The notes: generated by a model from the letters alone, not told the origin. Numbered from the stretch's first letter, positions 28,108 to 40,800 are shown. The stretch: DNA of 64,000 nucleotides from Mactromeris polynyma (GCA_032209605.1 JASFXZ010000001.1:9177703-9241702), one strand, 5' to 3'. A program made the numbers and translations.

Positions 28108-31100
28108 TTAATAAATAAGACACCTCCTTCTTTTCGACAAAGGCTGTTCACAATTCGGGGAATCAACTTCCATGGAATCATTCATAAATTGATCTTTAAT
28201 TGGTGTCTCCTCTGCCTTTCGTTTACCAAGTACATTAGCACTAAACACAAGACGACAATCACCAGCCTTTCGCACATTCCAATAATGCATTAGATCATGT
28301 CTAGATTGTTCCAGTCCAGTATTCGATGACGGCATTTTGCGAAATGTAAGTTTCATATCACCTGTCTGTACAGTATTATAGACTGCAGGTTTCTTGTAAC
28401 CCGTTTGATGAGCAGTTTGAACAAACTGGGCCTGTCCCTGGTTTTGTGTGTAACCATGTTGCATAGTATTCAATGTTGGTACACTGTTACAGGCATAAGG
28501 ATTAAGACTTTGGCTAGACGTGTATTGCGCTCCGCTTTGAACCCATTGGTTCTCCTGAACACAGGAGCTGACTGATGAAATCTGAGCTGTAGGTTGAGGC
28601 ATCAAAGTGGTTGACATTTGAGTAGTTGTTCCCAAATTTGAATACTTAGCACCAATATCACTGTTATATTGTACAGATGATCTAGACTCCAAAGCATTTG
28701 TGGCAATAGTACTTAAAATCTTTTTGGAACTTTGTTTCCTTGAATTTTGAGAATGACCTTTCTTTTCAACAGTTTTTGTTCGTTTGTTTCCAACAACATT
28801 AAAAGATGCAGTGAAATCATTAGAATTGCTTTCAGCGATATGAGACATATCAATTGTCTGTAAATGTCCGTCTTGCTTTGAGCCCCCAGGAGACGGAAAC
28901 GCCGACGATTGAGGAACACTGGAGATCAAAGTCGGTTTTGGTGAAGGTTGTTGGTAGCCATAAGCTAAGAAATTTGAATTCTGCGACAGAAAATGAGGTG
29001 ATGCATTCTCATGCCCATACTGAGCATGTTGTTGGGAGTTCATCCGATCAAAACCAGTGTTTTTCGTATACAAATGTGTGTTTTGAGGACTTTGAGCAAA
29101 ATTCATTCCCTGGTGTACCGATTGGGGATAGTAACACTGTTTTTGCGATACTTGCGATTGTCCGTAACTAGTTGGTTGCTGGGATCCAGGTGAAAGTAAC
29201 AAGTCCATCATTCCAGTTCCATTCACAAACGGGGAGTAAGCTGAACCCACATAAGCTTGCATTTGAGGATAGTGATTATCATTTCTACTAGAATTAACAA
29301 GATTTGAAGGTGAATTTAAATGATAACCATACTGTTTCATTAAGGGTTGTTGATTCCCAGTAGGATAAAACTGGTTATTAAGCATAGCATTTGTATGACC
29401 TGAAGAAATTTGATTTTGTTGGAAGTAGTGATACGGTTCACTTGGATAGACTCCTTCACCACAGGGATTCTGTGATGGGATGGGCTTTTTTACCACAGGT
29501 ACTTTATTCTTTTTAGACCGACTTGCAGGTGCCTTTCTCCCCTTCGGCTTTTCATTATTTTTAGGGTTGTTCTTCACAGCAGACTTCTGAGGTTCATTGG
29601 AATAAATTGTTTGATTGGCAGGTACTGGAGCTATTGGTCTGTAAATTGTCTGAGCTAAATTTTGAACAACTGGAACATGTCTGTGAACAACTGAGTGTTC
29701 AAACAGCTTGGCAGTACTTGAAGAATTCTTGTTTGTCTTATCGTCATGTGATGACCTTTGATGAATGGCTTCTAGCGGAACATTGTTTAAAGATTTAACT
29801 TCAGGGCCCCGTAAATTACTATTGCTTGTCATCGTATTACCATGTGCTTGAACTATGTCCAGGCTTTTATTAGAATCACTCTTCAATAAAGACAAACCTG
29901 ATATTTTAATGCCTCTAGCAGTGACACTGGAGCTGAGACAACTTTTAACACTAGCATTGTCAGAATCTGCCAACACACTTTTTTGATTTCCAGCAATATG
30001 ATGGTCATCATCCTTATTACAATCTGAAATATTATTTTCCGCCTCTCTCGATGCGTTAGCACGGAAATTTGGTAATGTACAGTCAGAAATACTTGTCCCA
30101 CTCTCAGACCAGGCACTATTGGAATCGTCAACACTGAGTCCAGTATTATATTTTCGCACACTACAAGATTCATCCATTTCAATATCATCAATATTTTGCA
30201 ATTTTTCATCAAATTTATCAACAACATCAGCACACTTTTGAGCTGTTACATTTGGCCTTATACATTTTTCTGCATTGATTTCTAAATCTCCATCAAAAAT
30301 ATTATTTTGAATCCATGCAGCCACTTTTGAAGTGTCAGTTGTTTCTTCAATATCCTTCACATCAACTGACATCTCTTCAAACTTGTTTCTGTCTTCAATA
30401 TCAATATGCTTTTCAATATTTGCACCATTTAAACTGGTATCAACCAGTGTAGTATCCAGACCTGCAGGAGAATCAACAGCTGCATTATCCTCCGTAGGAA
30501 TTAACCAGTTTCTGATGGTAGATCCAGTGTTGGCTTTCTTAATGTGTATATCTGCACGGAGTGAGTCCATGTGTTCCTTACTTGGTGTAACTGGATTAGT
30601 ATCTTTACCAAACAGATCTGTATCAAAATTCAAACAATGAAAGTCTAAACTAGGCATTTGACTGATAGCAGGAGTTGTTTTATCATCATTCTGTGGTTTA
30701 CTTTGATTTGATTCCTCAGTAATATTGCTATATTCTGGGAACTGATATCCTGCAGCAGATTTCTTGTCAGTAACGGTGAGCTCATCATTTAAACCAGAGG
30801 TAGTTTCCTGACTTCTACCAATATTTATATCCTCCTGCAACTCATGCTTCTCACAGTTGGACACAACACTAATGCATTCACTATTTACAGATTTTTTAAG
30901 GCTCTCAACAGAGTTTCCATTTTCTTCAAGATTTCTGACACTGTCAACATCCATGTGTAATCCAGATTCTGCTTCCGAAACATTTAACTTATTATCACTA
31001 TTTCTCAGTGATGGATATGTGAGATTTGCATTGTCATTGTTAAGCATACTCAGAACATTACTTACACCCGTGTCACCAAAAGAAAAGGATGATGAAGAGA

Positions 31101-34100
31101 AATTTGCATCAGGATTAAAGTTAGTAGGAATTTCAATTTTCGCTGATGCAGTCTCTTTGTCTAACAAACAGTTTGCATCAAGTCTACTAACAGTTTGACT
31201 ATTCTTACTAGAGTCAAGTGTTGTATTGTTATGCATATCTGTAGAGCAAATGTTAGAGAAATTTGAAGGCAGCTCACTGTTTTTGCCATGGAAACTATTC
31301 AGTATATCAGTTTTATTTGTTTCACCTTGATATTCAGTATCAGTGACACTTTTTAAAACATCATCGAGTGAAAATCTTTCACTATTTCTCAAATGAGTAC
31401 TTGGCTTGGATACCTCACTTCTATTATCAAAACTTTCTGATACATTCTCATGTGTTACTGGAAGATTGTTTGGTAATGTCTTTTGTACCTGCCCATTACT
31501 GCTCACTATTTCTGAATTTATATTTCTATGAGATGCAAAAGGAGATCCAAATTTGCTGTTTTCTGTTTTACTAGAAAGCTTCATATCCATAGCTGTCTCC
31601 ATTTTCGTGTCACTTAGTGCATTACCGGTATAAGAACTTGTTGGCAGTATTCCACCGTGACTGAAAATATTATCTTTCCTTAGACCATGTTTATAAACAA
31701 AGCTATCAAAATCTGGCAGACTTAAAGTCACTTCATTCAAAGATGTAAAATTTTCAGTCTCTGTAATAAATTTTTTATGTTTGATACTGCTTAAGTGTTC
31801 TCTTAGACTACATTTATACCAATGGTCACACGATTCACAATATCCACCCAGCTGGACACGTCCACTTACTGCTTTCTTCCTAGATTGATTGTTCTCATTT
31901 TCTTTCGTAAGTACAATACCAATATCAAAGGGTGAGCCACATTCACTGTAACAAATCTGTGGAAATTTCTCAAAATGTTTGCACATTGGTCTAAAGATTC
32001 CATCTTCATCTTCGACCTTGATGACACACAAGTTTTCTTTGTCTTCATCCCATGATATAGGTGACATGTCACACATGGGATCATCTCGTTTTGATTTTTG
32101 AGCCAATTTCTTGACCTTTGACAGCAGTTTGGATGAACTATGAAGGAAAACAGTGGGGGTTTGTATTTCAATTCCGAGTTTAGTTGCACTTTGTACCAAA
32201 CCATGACTGTTGTTACTAACTGAAGTGTTTGATTGTCCAGATGCCTTTAACAATAATGCTTGACCTGAAAATATACTTAGCTGATTAATACTAAATAAAA
32301 TTGCATCAATTGTTAAGATAAGGTGGTATTAATCAATAATGTAATATTTATTCATTTGCCTTGGATATTATATTAAATGCATTGTGTATTTAGCATTAAT
32401 AATTAACTTAGTAATTATCTCATAAAAATCAACTGCTTAATGGCTGGCCATAGCATAATCATTAAATACTGTAAAGGTCATTCAGGGTTCATACAGCCAG
32501 ACTGGCAAAAAAATCAAGGAGTTTTCAAGGAGCATTTATACGATTTTCAAGGACTACTTAATAACAAACTATGATTATGAAAATAACACATATTTTCAAA
32601 GACTATCATTAATTATTAATAGCAAGCTATGAAATGACACATATTTGTGACATAGTAACCTGTCAAACATTTAGTTGTCCTTTAAGGTTTTCAATTTATT
32701 GTCTAGTTCCTCTGAGAGATTATTAACTGGAGTAGATTGAACTGACAGCTTTGGCGGTGGTGGAATGGTAAATATGTCCAGGGTATAACTGGTGGTACTG
32801 GTAGGAAGATTTCGACTTTGCGTGGGATATCAGGGCAGACTCGCCCATTGACTGATGTCAATAACTTTTAAGCAATGTTTACACATTGCTTTGTTTATTT
32901 TTGTGGTCAACCAGCCAAGGATACGCAACAAGCCACTTGTAACAAATACAAGTACTTTTCAAGGCAAAATAAAAATTCAAGTATTTTTTGCAAATTTAAG
33001 GACTAAAATAGCCCAGTGTTTCTTTTCACTTCTAGGGGAATGGTGGCGGGGCCCTTTAATAGGGGAAAATAGCGTTGAGAGGGGGAAATAGGGTGAAAAT
33101 AATGTGCATTTAAAGTATACATTTCTATGTCTATATTCACTACACTTCTTTGTTGCAGTGATGTAAACATGTAAATATGCTAACAGATTAGTTAGTTTCA
33201 TTACAGGTCAATGTTTCTATCTTTCTGACTAAAAATATCAACAATACTGGCAACATATCTCCAATTTTAAAAAAAAGCTGTAGGAGGGGAATTTTAACTG
33301 AGAAAAGGGGAAAAAAACATACTTTTGAGTGAGGGGAATGGGTCCGAATTTCGGCCCCAAAAAAAACCACTGTAGCCTAAAATATAATTCTTCATCAAAT
33401 TTATCTGTCTGTCGCCATTTGTAAATAAACGAAATAACGACTTTCACAAGTACTTTTCAAATCTGTGCGAACCCTGTCATTATAATTTATTAGGTTTTAG
33501 AAGTCATTCTAATGAAGTTAAATGAAGATCAAACTTGATTCAAAGTAAATGACTAAATACATGTATTTTACTCATGAATTACATTTCACCATAAATTGCA
33601 CAAGTACCCAAAAGCGATCTCTTTAAATTTGAATGGAGAGCACTGTGCGTTGATAAGGTCATGGGTTCAAGTCACACTTGGGCACGCATTTCCTCTCAAT
33701 TCACAACAATGGTAACAGCTGTGTTTTTGCTCAATCCGCAGAACATCACTTGTTGCTAGTCCTACAAATATAACTCCTAGCATTGTATTATTCATGTTTT
33801 ACCATCATTTTGATGATGTTTTACATTGGTTGTCCAATTGTTTGGTCTACACTTGTTGCATGTTTGTTTGTTAAAGTCCTACCTTTTCCACTTAATTTAC
33901 AACAGAATCAGGGCTATACAAACGGTAGCAGGACATTTCGGACCACAGACATTTCGGACCAGATTTAGGGACACCGCGGACCATCTATATGAACACTTCG
34001 GACCAGATAAATACTTACTTACAAATATTTATTAAAACATGATTAATGTTGAAACAAAGTCTTATTCTTAACTAAAATTATAAATCTGGTCCGAAGTGTC

Positions 34101-34654
34101 CATAAATATGTCCTAAAATACGCAAAGATTACAACTACATATCACTGATATAGCAAGTATTTACTTACAAGTATTTATTAAAACATGAATAATGTTGAAA
34201 CATAGTCTGAACTAAAGTTGTAAATCTGGTCCGAAGTGTCCATATAAGATGGTCCGAGGTGACCCTAAGTCTGGTCCGAAATGTCCATAATTCATACAAA
34301 CTAAATTGCAAACAATGATCTTATTCTATGATCCAAATATAAAAATACATTACCTCTACTCAAAGGTATTGTTTTGGAATGTTTCAAAGCCGAGGTCTGC
34401 GAGAGATGTTCATGGTCCACATCTGTTTTGTTGACATTCTCCTGTTTATCTGTGATAAGTAACGTCAAGTCCTTGGACAAGAAGTTTTCAATCTGGCCAC
34501 CTAGATTTAAAACACGCTGAGAAATCTTGGACTTGAGGGAGCTAGACTTAACATCAATGTAGAACGTTTTGCCAGCATATGGAAGTTCATGAAGTTCTTT
34601 TGAGCCGAAACTGAGGCTGCGCTTTACACGGAACCCGCTGGATTTGAAGCTCAT
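28108..34654 (-). CDS. DBF4: DBF4/Chiffon-like regulatory subunit of CDC7 kinase
   Basis: Activates CDC7 to phosphorylate MCM helicase subunits at replication origins. Two coding exons: 34654-34354 and 32264-28108, joined in phase 1 across an intron of about 2.1 kb, giving 1485 residues. The start ATG at 34654 follows an in-frame TGA four codons upstream. Motif N/BRCT-like: residues about 26-130 (GKTFYIDVKSSS, LGGQIENFLSKDLTLLITDK, then SRGQALLLKA across the splice). Motif M: about 178-205 (VIKVEDEDGIFRPM). Motif C zinc finger: Cys243, Cys246, His257, His263 in GYCESC...REHLSSIKH. Beyond it lies a Ser/Asn-rich, then Gln/Tyr-rich tail of roughly 1,200 residues with basic clusters (KGRKAPASRSKKNK; C-terminal SKRRR). 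Human DBF4 is much shorter and has many exons. The last 81 residues (KLTFRK..., YWNVRKAGDCRLVFS) look like a conserved block. It shares a promoter region with TATDN1. Confidence 0.93.
32483..33476. mobile_element. hAT-like non-autonomous element in DBF4 intron
   Basis: The left end CAGGGTTCATACAG and right end CTGTGCGAACCCTG form terminal inverted repeats. Subterminal AAGGAGTTTTCAAGGA and AAGTACTTTTCAA motifs sit on both sides, as in hAT-type termini. TCATT occurs immediately outside both ends, shorter than the usual 8-bp hAT duplication. The interior has no transposase frame. Confidence 0.6.
33610..33830 (+). mobile_element. SINE-like repeat in DBF4 intron
   Basis: A degenerate head (GAGAGCACTGTGCG...GGTCATGGGTTCAAGTCA, box B-like) is followed by GTCCTACAAATATAACTCC. 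The latter wording recurs at 58753-58815 (ending TTCATTTAGATGTC), so it is a dispersed family. Boundaries are approximate. Confidence 0.5.
33924..34293. mobile_element. Foldback element with GGACATTTCGGACC phrases
   Basis: A 370-bp element flanked by ATACAAAC on both sides (33916-33923 and 34294-34301). The left arm begins GGTAGCAGGACATTTCGG, and the right arm ends in the reverse complement of GGACATTTCGGACCAGA. Each arm contains several copies of a GGACCA/GGACA phrase with variable spacers (ACTTCGGACCAGAT, GCGGACCATCT). It lies in DBF4 intron 1, about 50 bp from the splice donor at 34353. Shares its terminal pattern with the element at 58941-59850. Confidence 0.8.
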
Positions 34655-34868
34655 AATCCACGATCATTTGTCCGATTATTACAAACAATGGGTCAATATC
34701 ATACATGTATAATGTTCTTTCTCCTTTAATTCGTTCATACGTGTTGATCTCGAAAATATTTTCCAACGACACGAAATTCAATACTTAAACAGGCCGCCAT
34801 TCACGCTTATCAAGCATCTAGGTGATGTCGATCTAGGATCCAAGCTTGTCAGTGGTCCAGATTTCAAA
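34655..34868. promoter_or_regulatory. Bidirectional promoter between DBF4 and TATDN1
   Basis: Only 214 bp separate the two start codons, so both 5' UTRs and core promoters must fit here or overlap coding sequence. A YY1-like AATGGCGGC is on the - strand at 34793-34801, and AAAATGGCTGC overlaps the TATDN1 start at 34866-34876. No TATA box stands out on either strand. Confidence 0.75.
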
Positions 34869-37800
34869 ATGGCTGCGCCCATGAAAAAAATATTTCGATT
34901 TATCGGTAATTCCTTTTCTCAATTAAGTGTATTTCGTTTGAATCCACTTCCATATTGTATTCGAATTTTGATTGTTAAATAAACATTTATATGTTATGAC
35001 ACTTCTTGTATTTTTGCCATTGGATCAATTTTTACGAAAAGTTATATGTTTTCGCGACATTATTCATACATATTCGCATCTGTTCCACTTTCCTAAGGTA
35101 ACATTTGCCAGACAGTTTTACCAACATGTCGATTTATTTATCCAAGTTACCGTAAAATGATTTTTATGTGATGACAGCATTTAATGCTTGTTTGAGCTGT
35201 CTTTGGTCTATTTCCAGCCTTGCGTTCAGTTACGGCTAACAGTCACAAACGTTTTGTAATTGCATCCCTTGCCCACCATATCTCATCGACTGCACGCAGG
35301 GAACCAATTGCAAAACGTTACGAAACATGAGCTGCAAGTACCTTTACTGAACGCAGGACAGGGCTGAGACTAATTCTTGAAGTAGCAGGAAAATTGCCAA
35401 AAGTAGGGGGGTCTGGGGGTACTCCCCTTAATTATGATCATTCATATAAGAAAAGAAGCTGGGTAATGATGCTGAAGTTATTGGTAATTTTGCCTGCTTC
35501 TGAATCTGAATGGCACCCCAGTATATTCTTTCAGGAAACATAATCATAACAATTAAGGGGTTGAAACTACCTGCGGTTTGAATAAGGTAGTAGGTGCATA
35601 TCATTCAATGTGCCTTTGAAGTTTGTGAGTGGGCATCAAACATTTTATGCCAATTGGTTGGCTTTTGTTATGATTTAAAAGATCAACACTTCAAGAATTG
35701 GATAATTAACTACATGTAATGAACTTACTTACTGCTTATTCTTCTTAAATGCAATGTTTGTAAATCACAGATCTCAGTATGACTGTATGTCAAATAAGAA
35801 TCTTTGGTTGGGCTATTCCGTTATGATTTTTTAGCATATTGATGTACTAGTATATGAATTTTATATTCATTTCAGATATTGGAGCCAATTTAACTGGTAA
35901 GTTTATCAAACCTTAGCAATGATTCAAAGTGTATAATAAGATAAACAAGTAATTGAAACCAGTCTTGTGGCTATCACAAAAGTTTCCTTTGTCAGTTATA
36001 ATGCTGGGTTATTTTTTTTCTACTATGTTATTTAAACATTCCTGACTGTTTACTTAGTTGTTCATGTTAAAACTTAGTAGTGATAAATATTTGGCCTGGT
36101 ATTTCTGGTATAAATGGTGTATACGTTACACTGTCCCAAGTTCATTCCAATTTTTGCTTATTTAAACTGTTTAATGTTTATTGTGATCATATTTTAGATC
36201 CTGTGTTTAGAGGTCTTTACCGTGGAAAACAATCGCATGAAGGTATGGTTAATTTAATATAAATTACTTATGATGAATCTGGTAAAAACAATGTCTGTGT
36301 ATTTAGCACATGAATTAGTCTTGTCACATATTTACCCTTTATTTGCTACATTACTTTTGCACTCTCATACAATCACATTTATTGGGCTTAGATCAGTATG
36401 GGCAGAGTTTACCTTACAATTCATTTGTACGAATGGATAAATAATTGAAAATAAACTTTCATTATCAAAGCATGATATATGTTATCATTCTTGTCTCATT
36501 CATATTGTAGATGATTTTGCTGACATGCTAAAGAGAGCTAAGGATGTTGGACTTGAAAAGGTATCAATTCCAGACATGGGGTAATCATCAAAAATAATCA
36601 TAATGATTAATAATTGATTAATATTTCCCAGTAATCAGGCTTAATCATGCATTTTTCTGATTACTTTAATCAAAATTCAATTGATTACAGCCAAAAATGG
36701 ACTGAATCATTATGATTATTTTATGATTATTTTAAGATTATTTTAAGATTACTTTGTGTTTTTATTCCGTTGTCTACCAAGTAGACATTAAATGATTGGA
36801 TACATAATTAAATAGTTATATAGGAAAAAAGCATTGATTGACACTTCCATTGTTTAATAACCAATTATACACTTGTTTCTCACCTATTCATGGTTAAAGC
36901 TGTCATGTAGCCCTAGGCTTTAACTATGATCTAAAAACTATAATGATACACTGATTTAATAGAGTAAACTGCTTTTCAGATAAAAAATAATGTTATTAGT
37001 TCATTCATTGTACTGTTGAAATAATAAATAAGATTCACAGATCTGTGTTTCAACCTTTCATAAATTTACAATAGGAAGTAATCATTAATCATCATTACTT
37101 TCATTGAAAATAATTACACTTATTCGATTACTTGCAAATTATGCAGTAATCATGAAGTAATTAATTACTGAAAAAGCAAAACAATCATAACTTAATCGAT
37201 TACCTTTTCAAGTAATCGACCCCTTGTCTGATCAGTTCAGCTTGCCATTCTATGTTGACACTTAATTTTACATTAAACTTTCATTACTTTCATTTTTTAA
37301 CCCATCTGGTTAACCAAGTCAGTTGACAATGTAAATGTTATTGTGAAAGTAAGATGTTCATACCCTGGGTGAGGCGTATGTAATCTGTGATGATTTAACT
37401 GAATGTCATATATTTAAAATTGTCTACTCCTCACCTCTGATTTATGTTTTCGAAGAAACTGTAGGTAGGTGATAAGGTCAACTAAGGTAAGCCTGAAATA
37501 ATTTCATTTTGCCATTTTAACTTTATTTTGAATCAATCATACCGACGGCCCTTGCATGTTCTTCAGTGGTCTTTGTCGGCATCGTTTCTGTTTTTCGTGT
37601 TGGACATACAGCATGGATTACATTGAAATGAATTTCACCGCTTACTACATAGTACACGTGATCCTCGTGCCAAAAGTTGAAAATCATACTCATTGTCATG
37701 CGTGGTTGACCATGACGATAACTAGGTATTTTCTTTGTGAAAGTCGATAGAGTATTATGTACCGGTATAATACTAGAATGCCAAATTTTAAGTTAGCATA

Positions 37801-40800
37801 TAAAACCGTTTTCTTACATTTGTATTTTATTACATGGACGTTTAGAAAATTTGTTCAGTGTATAATGATATGGACAAGGTGTCAAGGATCCTTATCCTGT
37901 CTTGGTGAGGTTAAACAGCAAACTGGCATCAATACTGGTTAGTAATTCAGGAATCAGTCATCAAGAGTGATTAATATAAGTGGCAATCTTGCTTCACAAT
38001 AACTGTTATTTATGATGTAAAATAAGCAAACTAATTTAGTTCAACACTGAAAACTTCAATTGGAAAAAAAAATGTTTTCTGTGAAAGATTATTTTCAAGA
38101 GTTAAATACGTCGTACTGTATATTTCAGATAATGGTGACTGCTGGGTGTTTGAGAGATGCAGTTGAAGCAGTAGAGTTAGTAAAGAAACATGGTGAGAAT
38201 ATGACTGGATATTTGATGCAGAAATTCTATAAAGTCTATCTGTATGTGGAAATCTCATGGATTGTAATCCATTATTTTCCATATTAATGGCGAAATTGGA
38301 ACTGATAACAAACGCACACCTTACGAAAATCCTGTTTGGTGCCTCTTGAGTGAAAGAAAACCCGGTTTGGTGCCTCTTGGGTGAAAATATGATAGGTCAG
38401 ATTTTAAAAAGCCTGCTTTGAGGACAACATTTGGTTGGTCAAAAATGTAGGTTAAAATCAAAAACCACAATGAGGTCATAAGAGATTAGTTGATAGATCA
38501 ATTTCCCCTCACCCTCCCTGTATATAATAAGTTAGTATCTCCTCATTTTAACTTTATTTTCACTCCTTCTCAAAACTGTCAAAATAAATAACCCCTGTTT
38601 TCATGGTGCTTCAATATTTGTTTAGTTTACAAAGAGCATAGAGGGTTGTGAATAAAGTGCTGAAATACAATATATAGCTGTAACATTTTTGTGTTTCTTT
38701 TGTTAAGAATTACTTTGTACACTTACATTAATACTTTCAATATTTGAAATTGTAGATGAGTTGTATACTACAATTGGTTGTCATCCTACAAGATGTGGAG
38801 AGTTTGAGAAGGATGGAGATCCTGATGGTTACATGAATAAACTACTAGATATTGCTGTACAGAATAAGGAAAAGATTGTAGCAGTAGGAGAACTTGGTCT
38901 AGGTAATGATATCTCTGAGAATGACCTGTTAGAAACTTGTTATTTGTATGGTGTATTATATTATAATAATGTTAATTCGTATAATGTAAAATTTATTGAA
39001 TTTCTTGGATATTTTGTAATAAGGCTCGTGAAAATTGCTTTTAGAAAAATGCTACAGGAGTTACGATAACCATGGTATCTTGACTCAGGAACCAATGTCG
39101 GCCCCCACAAATATTGAAGTAGAAAGATGAATTTTATGAACCGAACAGCTTCGTAATGAATTTCCGAGTCCTCAGGAATTCATTGAAACATGTTGACTGG
39201 TACCCACTCCATAAATACTATCCATAGTAGAAGTTATGTTAAACTCTTGGCTCAGTCTGTCATTTATAGATGCAGAGACTATTAGATGAATAATTATCAC
39301 AAACATTTTCCAGGTTATTATTTGTTTATTTTCAGATTATGACAGATTGCAATTTTGTGATAAAGAAACACAGCTAAAGTAAGTTAGACATACTTAGGTT
39401 ACAATAAAGTTTTTGTCAACTTGTTGTGGAAAATATGAAAAGGAAGATTCATCATTCTTAGGAAAATGATAACAAATTGAATGCTTCAGTAATAAATGAA
39501 TCTGTATCCATCACCGTGATTGGGGGACGGGGGGAGGGGGGTATGTCATACTTGTGTTCTGTCCTTGGGGTATGTATAAACATTCAAAATCACAATCTCT
39601 CAAGGTTTGACCCCTCAGGCTTTATACACTGGTGTTGCTTGTATATTCAATTGTGTACATGTTTTCATGTACTGTATAAGTGATTGTTACTAGGAGAAAA
39701 AAAAGTTTGCGAAGCAGTGATTTTTAAATGTTGGAAAAGTTTGTGAATAGCAGAAAAGAATATTGTAAGTCTAGAATGTAAGTATATACTTCAGTGAATG
39801 GGGAAATGTTTGCTAGTTAGTATTTTCATGACTTTCTTGAATTTCGTAATTCGCAAACATTTTCAGATAGCAAAATTTCCCACTGAATGTAATATAAACG
39901 TTGTTTATTATTATGCTGATATTGCAGATATTTTGAGAAGCAGTTTGAGATGGTGGAGCAGTTACAGTTGCCTTTATTTCTACATTCTCGTGCGGCTGCT
40001 GCAGATTTCTCTGCAATAATAAAAAGACATAGGGATAAAATAAAAGGCGGTGTGGTACGTCGATTTTCGTACCATATTTATTCAAATCATTATATTGTTG
40101 TCTTACTGTTAAATAATTCATTATGAGTTAGGACAGAACGCTTTTCATGTTTATTTGTCATAATTATAATGAGCAGACGATAGAATTAAGCAGAAGTTAG
40201 GGAGGTAAAGATCTTTGAAAATGTTTGTCTTCCATAGCAACAACAAATATATGGTAAAATGCAAGTAAGTCTTTGATCAGTTGAATGATACTTTAATAGT
40301 GTTACTATAAAACAAATTACAGCTGTTGTAAGTAAGCCTAAACCTCAATATTACGACTGGTCTTCTTATTGAGGTGGTCTTAATATTGAGGTTAATGTAT
40401 AAAGAGCAAAATAGTGAAAATGGACTTGAAAATTGTGATCTTAATTTTGAGGTGGTCTTATTATTGAGGTGGTCTTGTTTTTGAGGTGGTCTTATTATCG
40501 AGATAATCTTATTATCGAAGTGGTCTTATTATTGAGGTGGTCTTATTATTGAGGTGATATTCAAGTGAGGTTTTACTGTAGCTTTATTATACACAGTAGA
40601 ATTTAATAATTGGAAAGTATGTCACGCAATATTTAATTCAATGGTCTTTGTTACCCCCCACTTTATTTATTGTATTGTTATGTTCAGGTACATTCGTTTA
40701 CTGGAAGCAAAGAAGAAGCTGCTGAGATTTTAGATCAAGGATTGTACATAGGAATAAATGGATGGTTTGTTACTGTAGTATTCCTTGTAGGCAATGTCTG

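Noticed and set aside
28854..29193. + strand open frames of 60-113 codons inside the DBF4 exon
   Set aside because: Antisense shadows of the long DBF4 coding exon with no recognisable domains.
32251..32253. Start of DBF4 at 32253
   Set aside because: The codon there is TTG, and the frame continues upstream to a splice acceptor at 32265 that joins in phase to the motif-N exon at 34354.
33188..33447. Small - strand frames in the DBF4 intron
   Set aside because: They fall in the interior of a non-autonomous hAT-like element and show no transposase similarity.
39520..39543. G-quadruplex in a TATDN1 intron
   Set aside because: Only three long G runs; weaker than the four-tract motif at 17067 and intronic.
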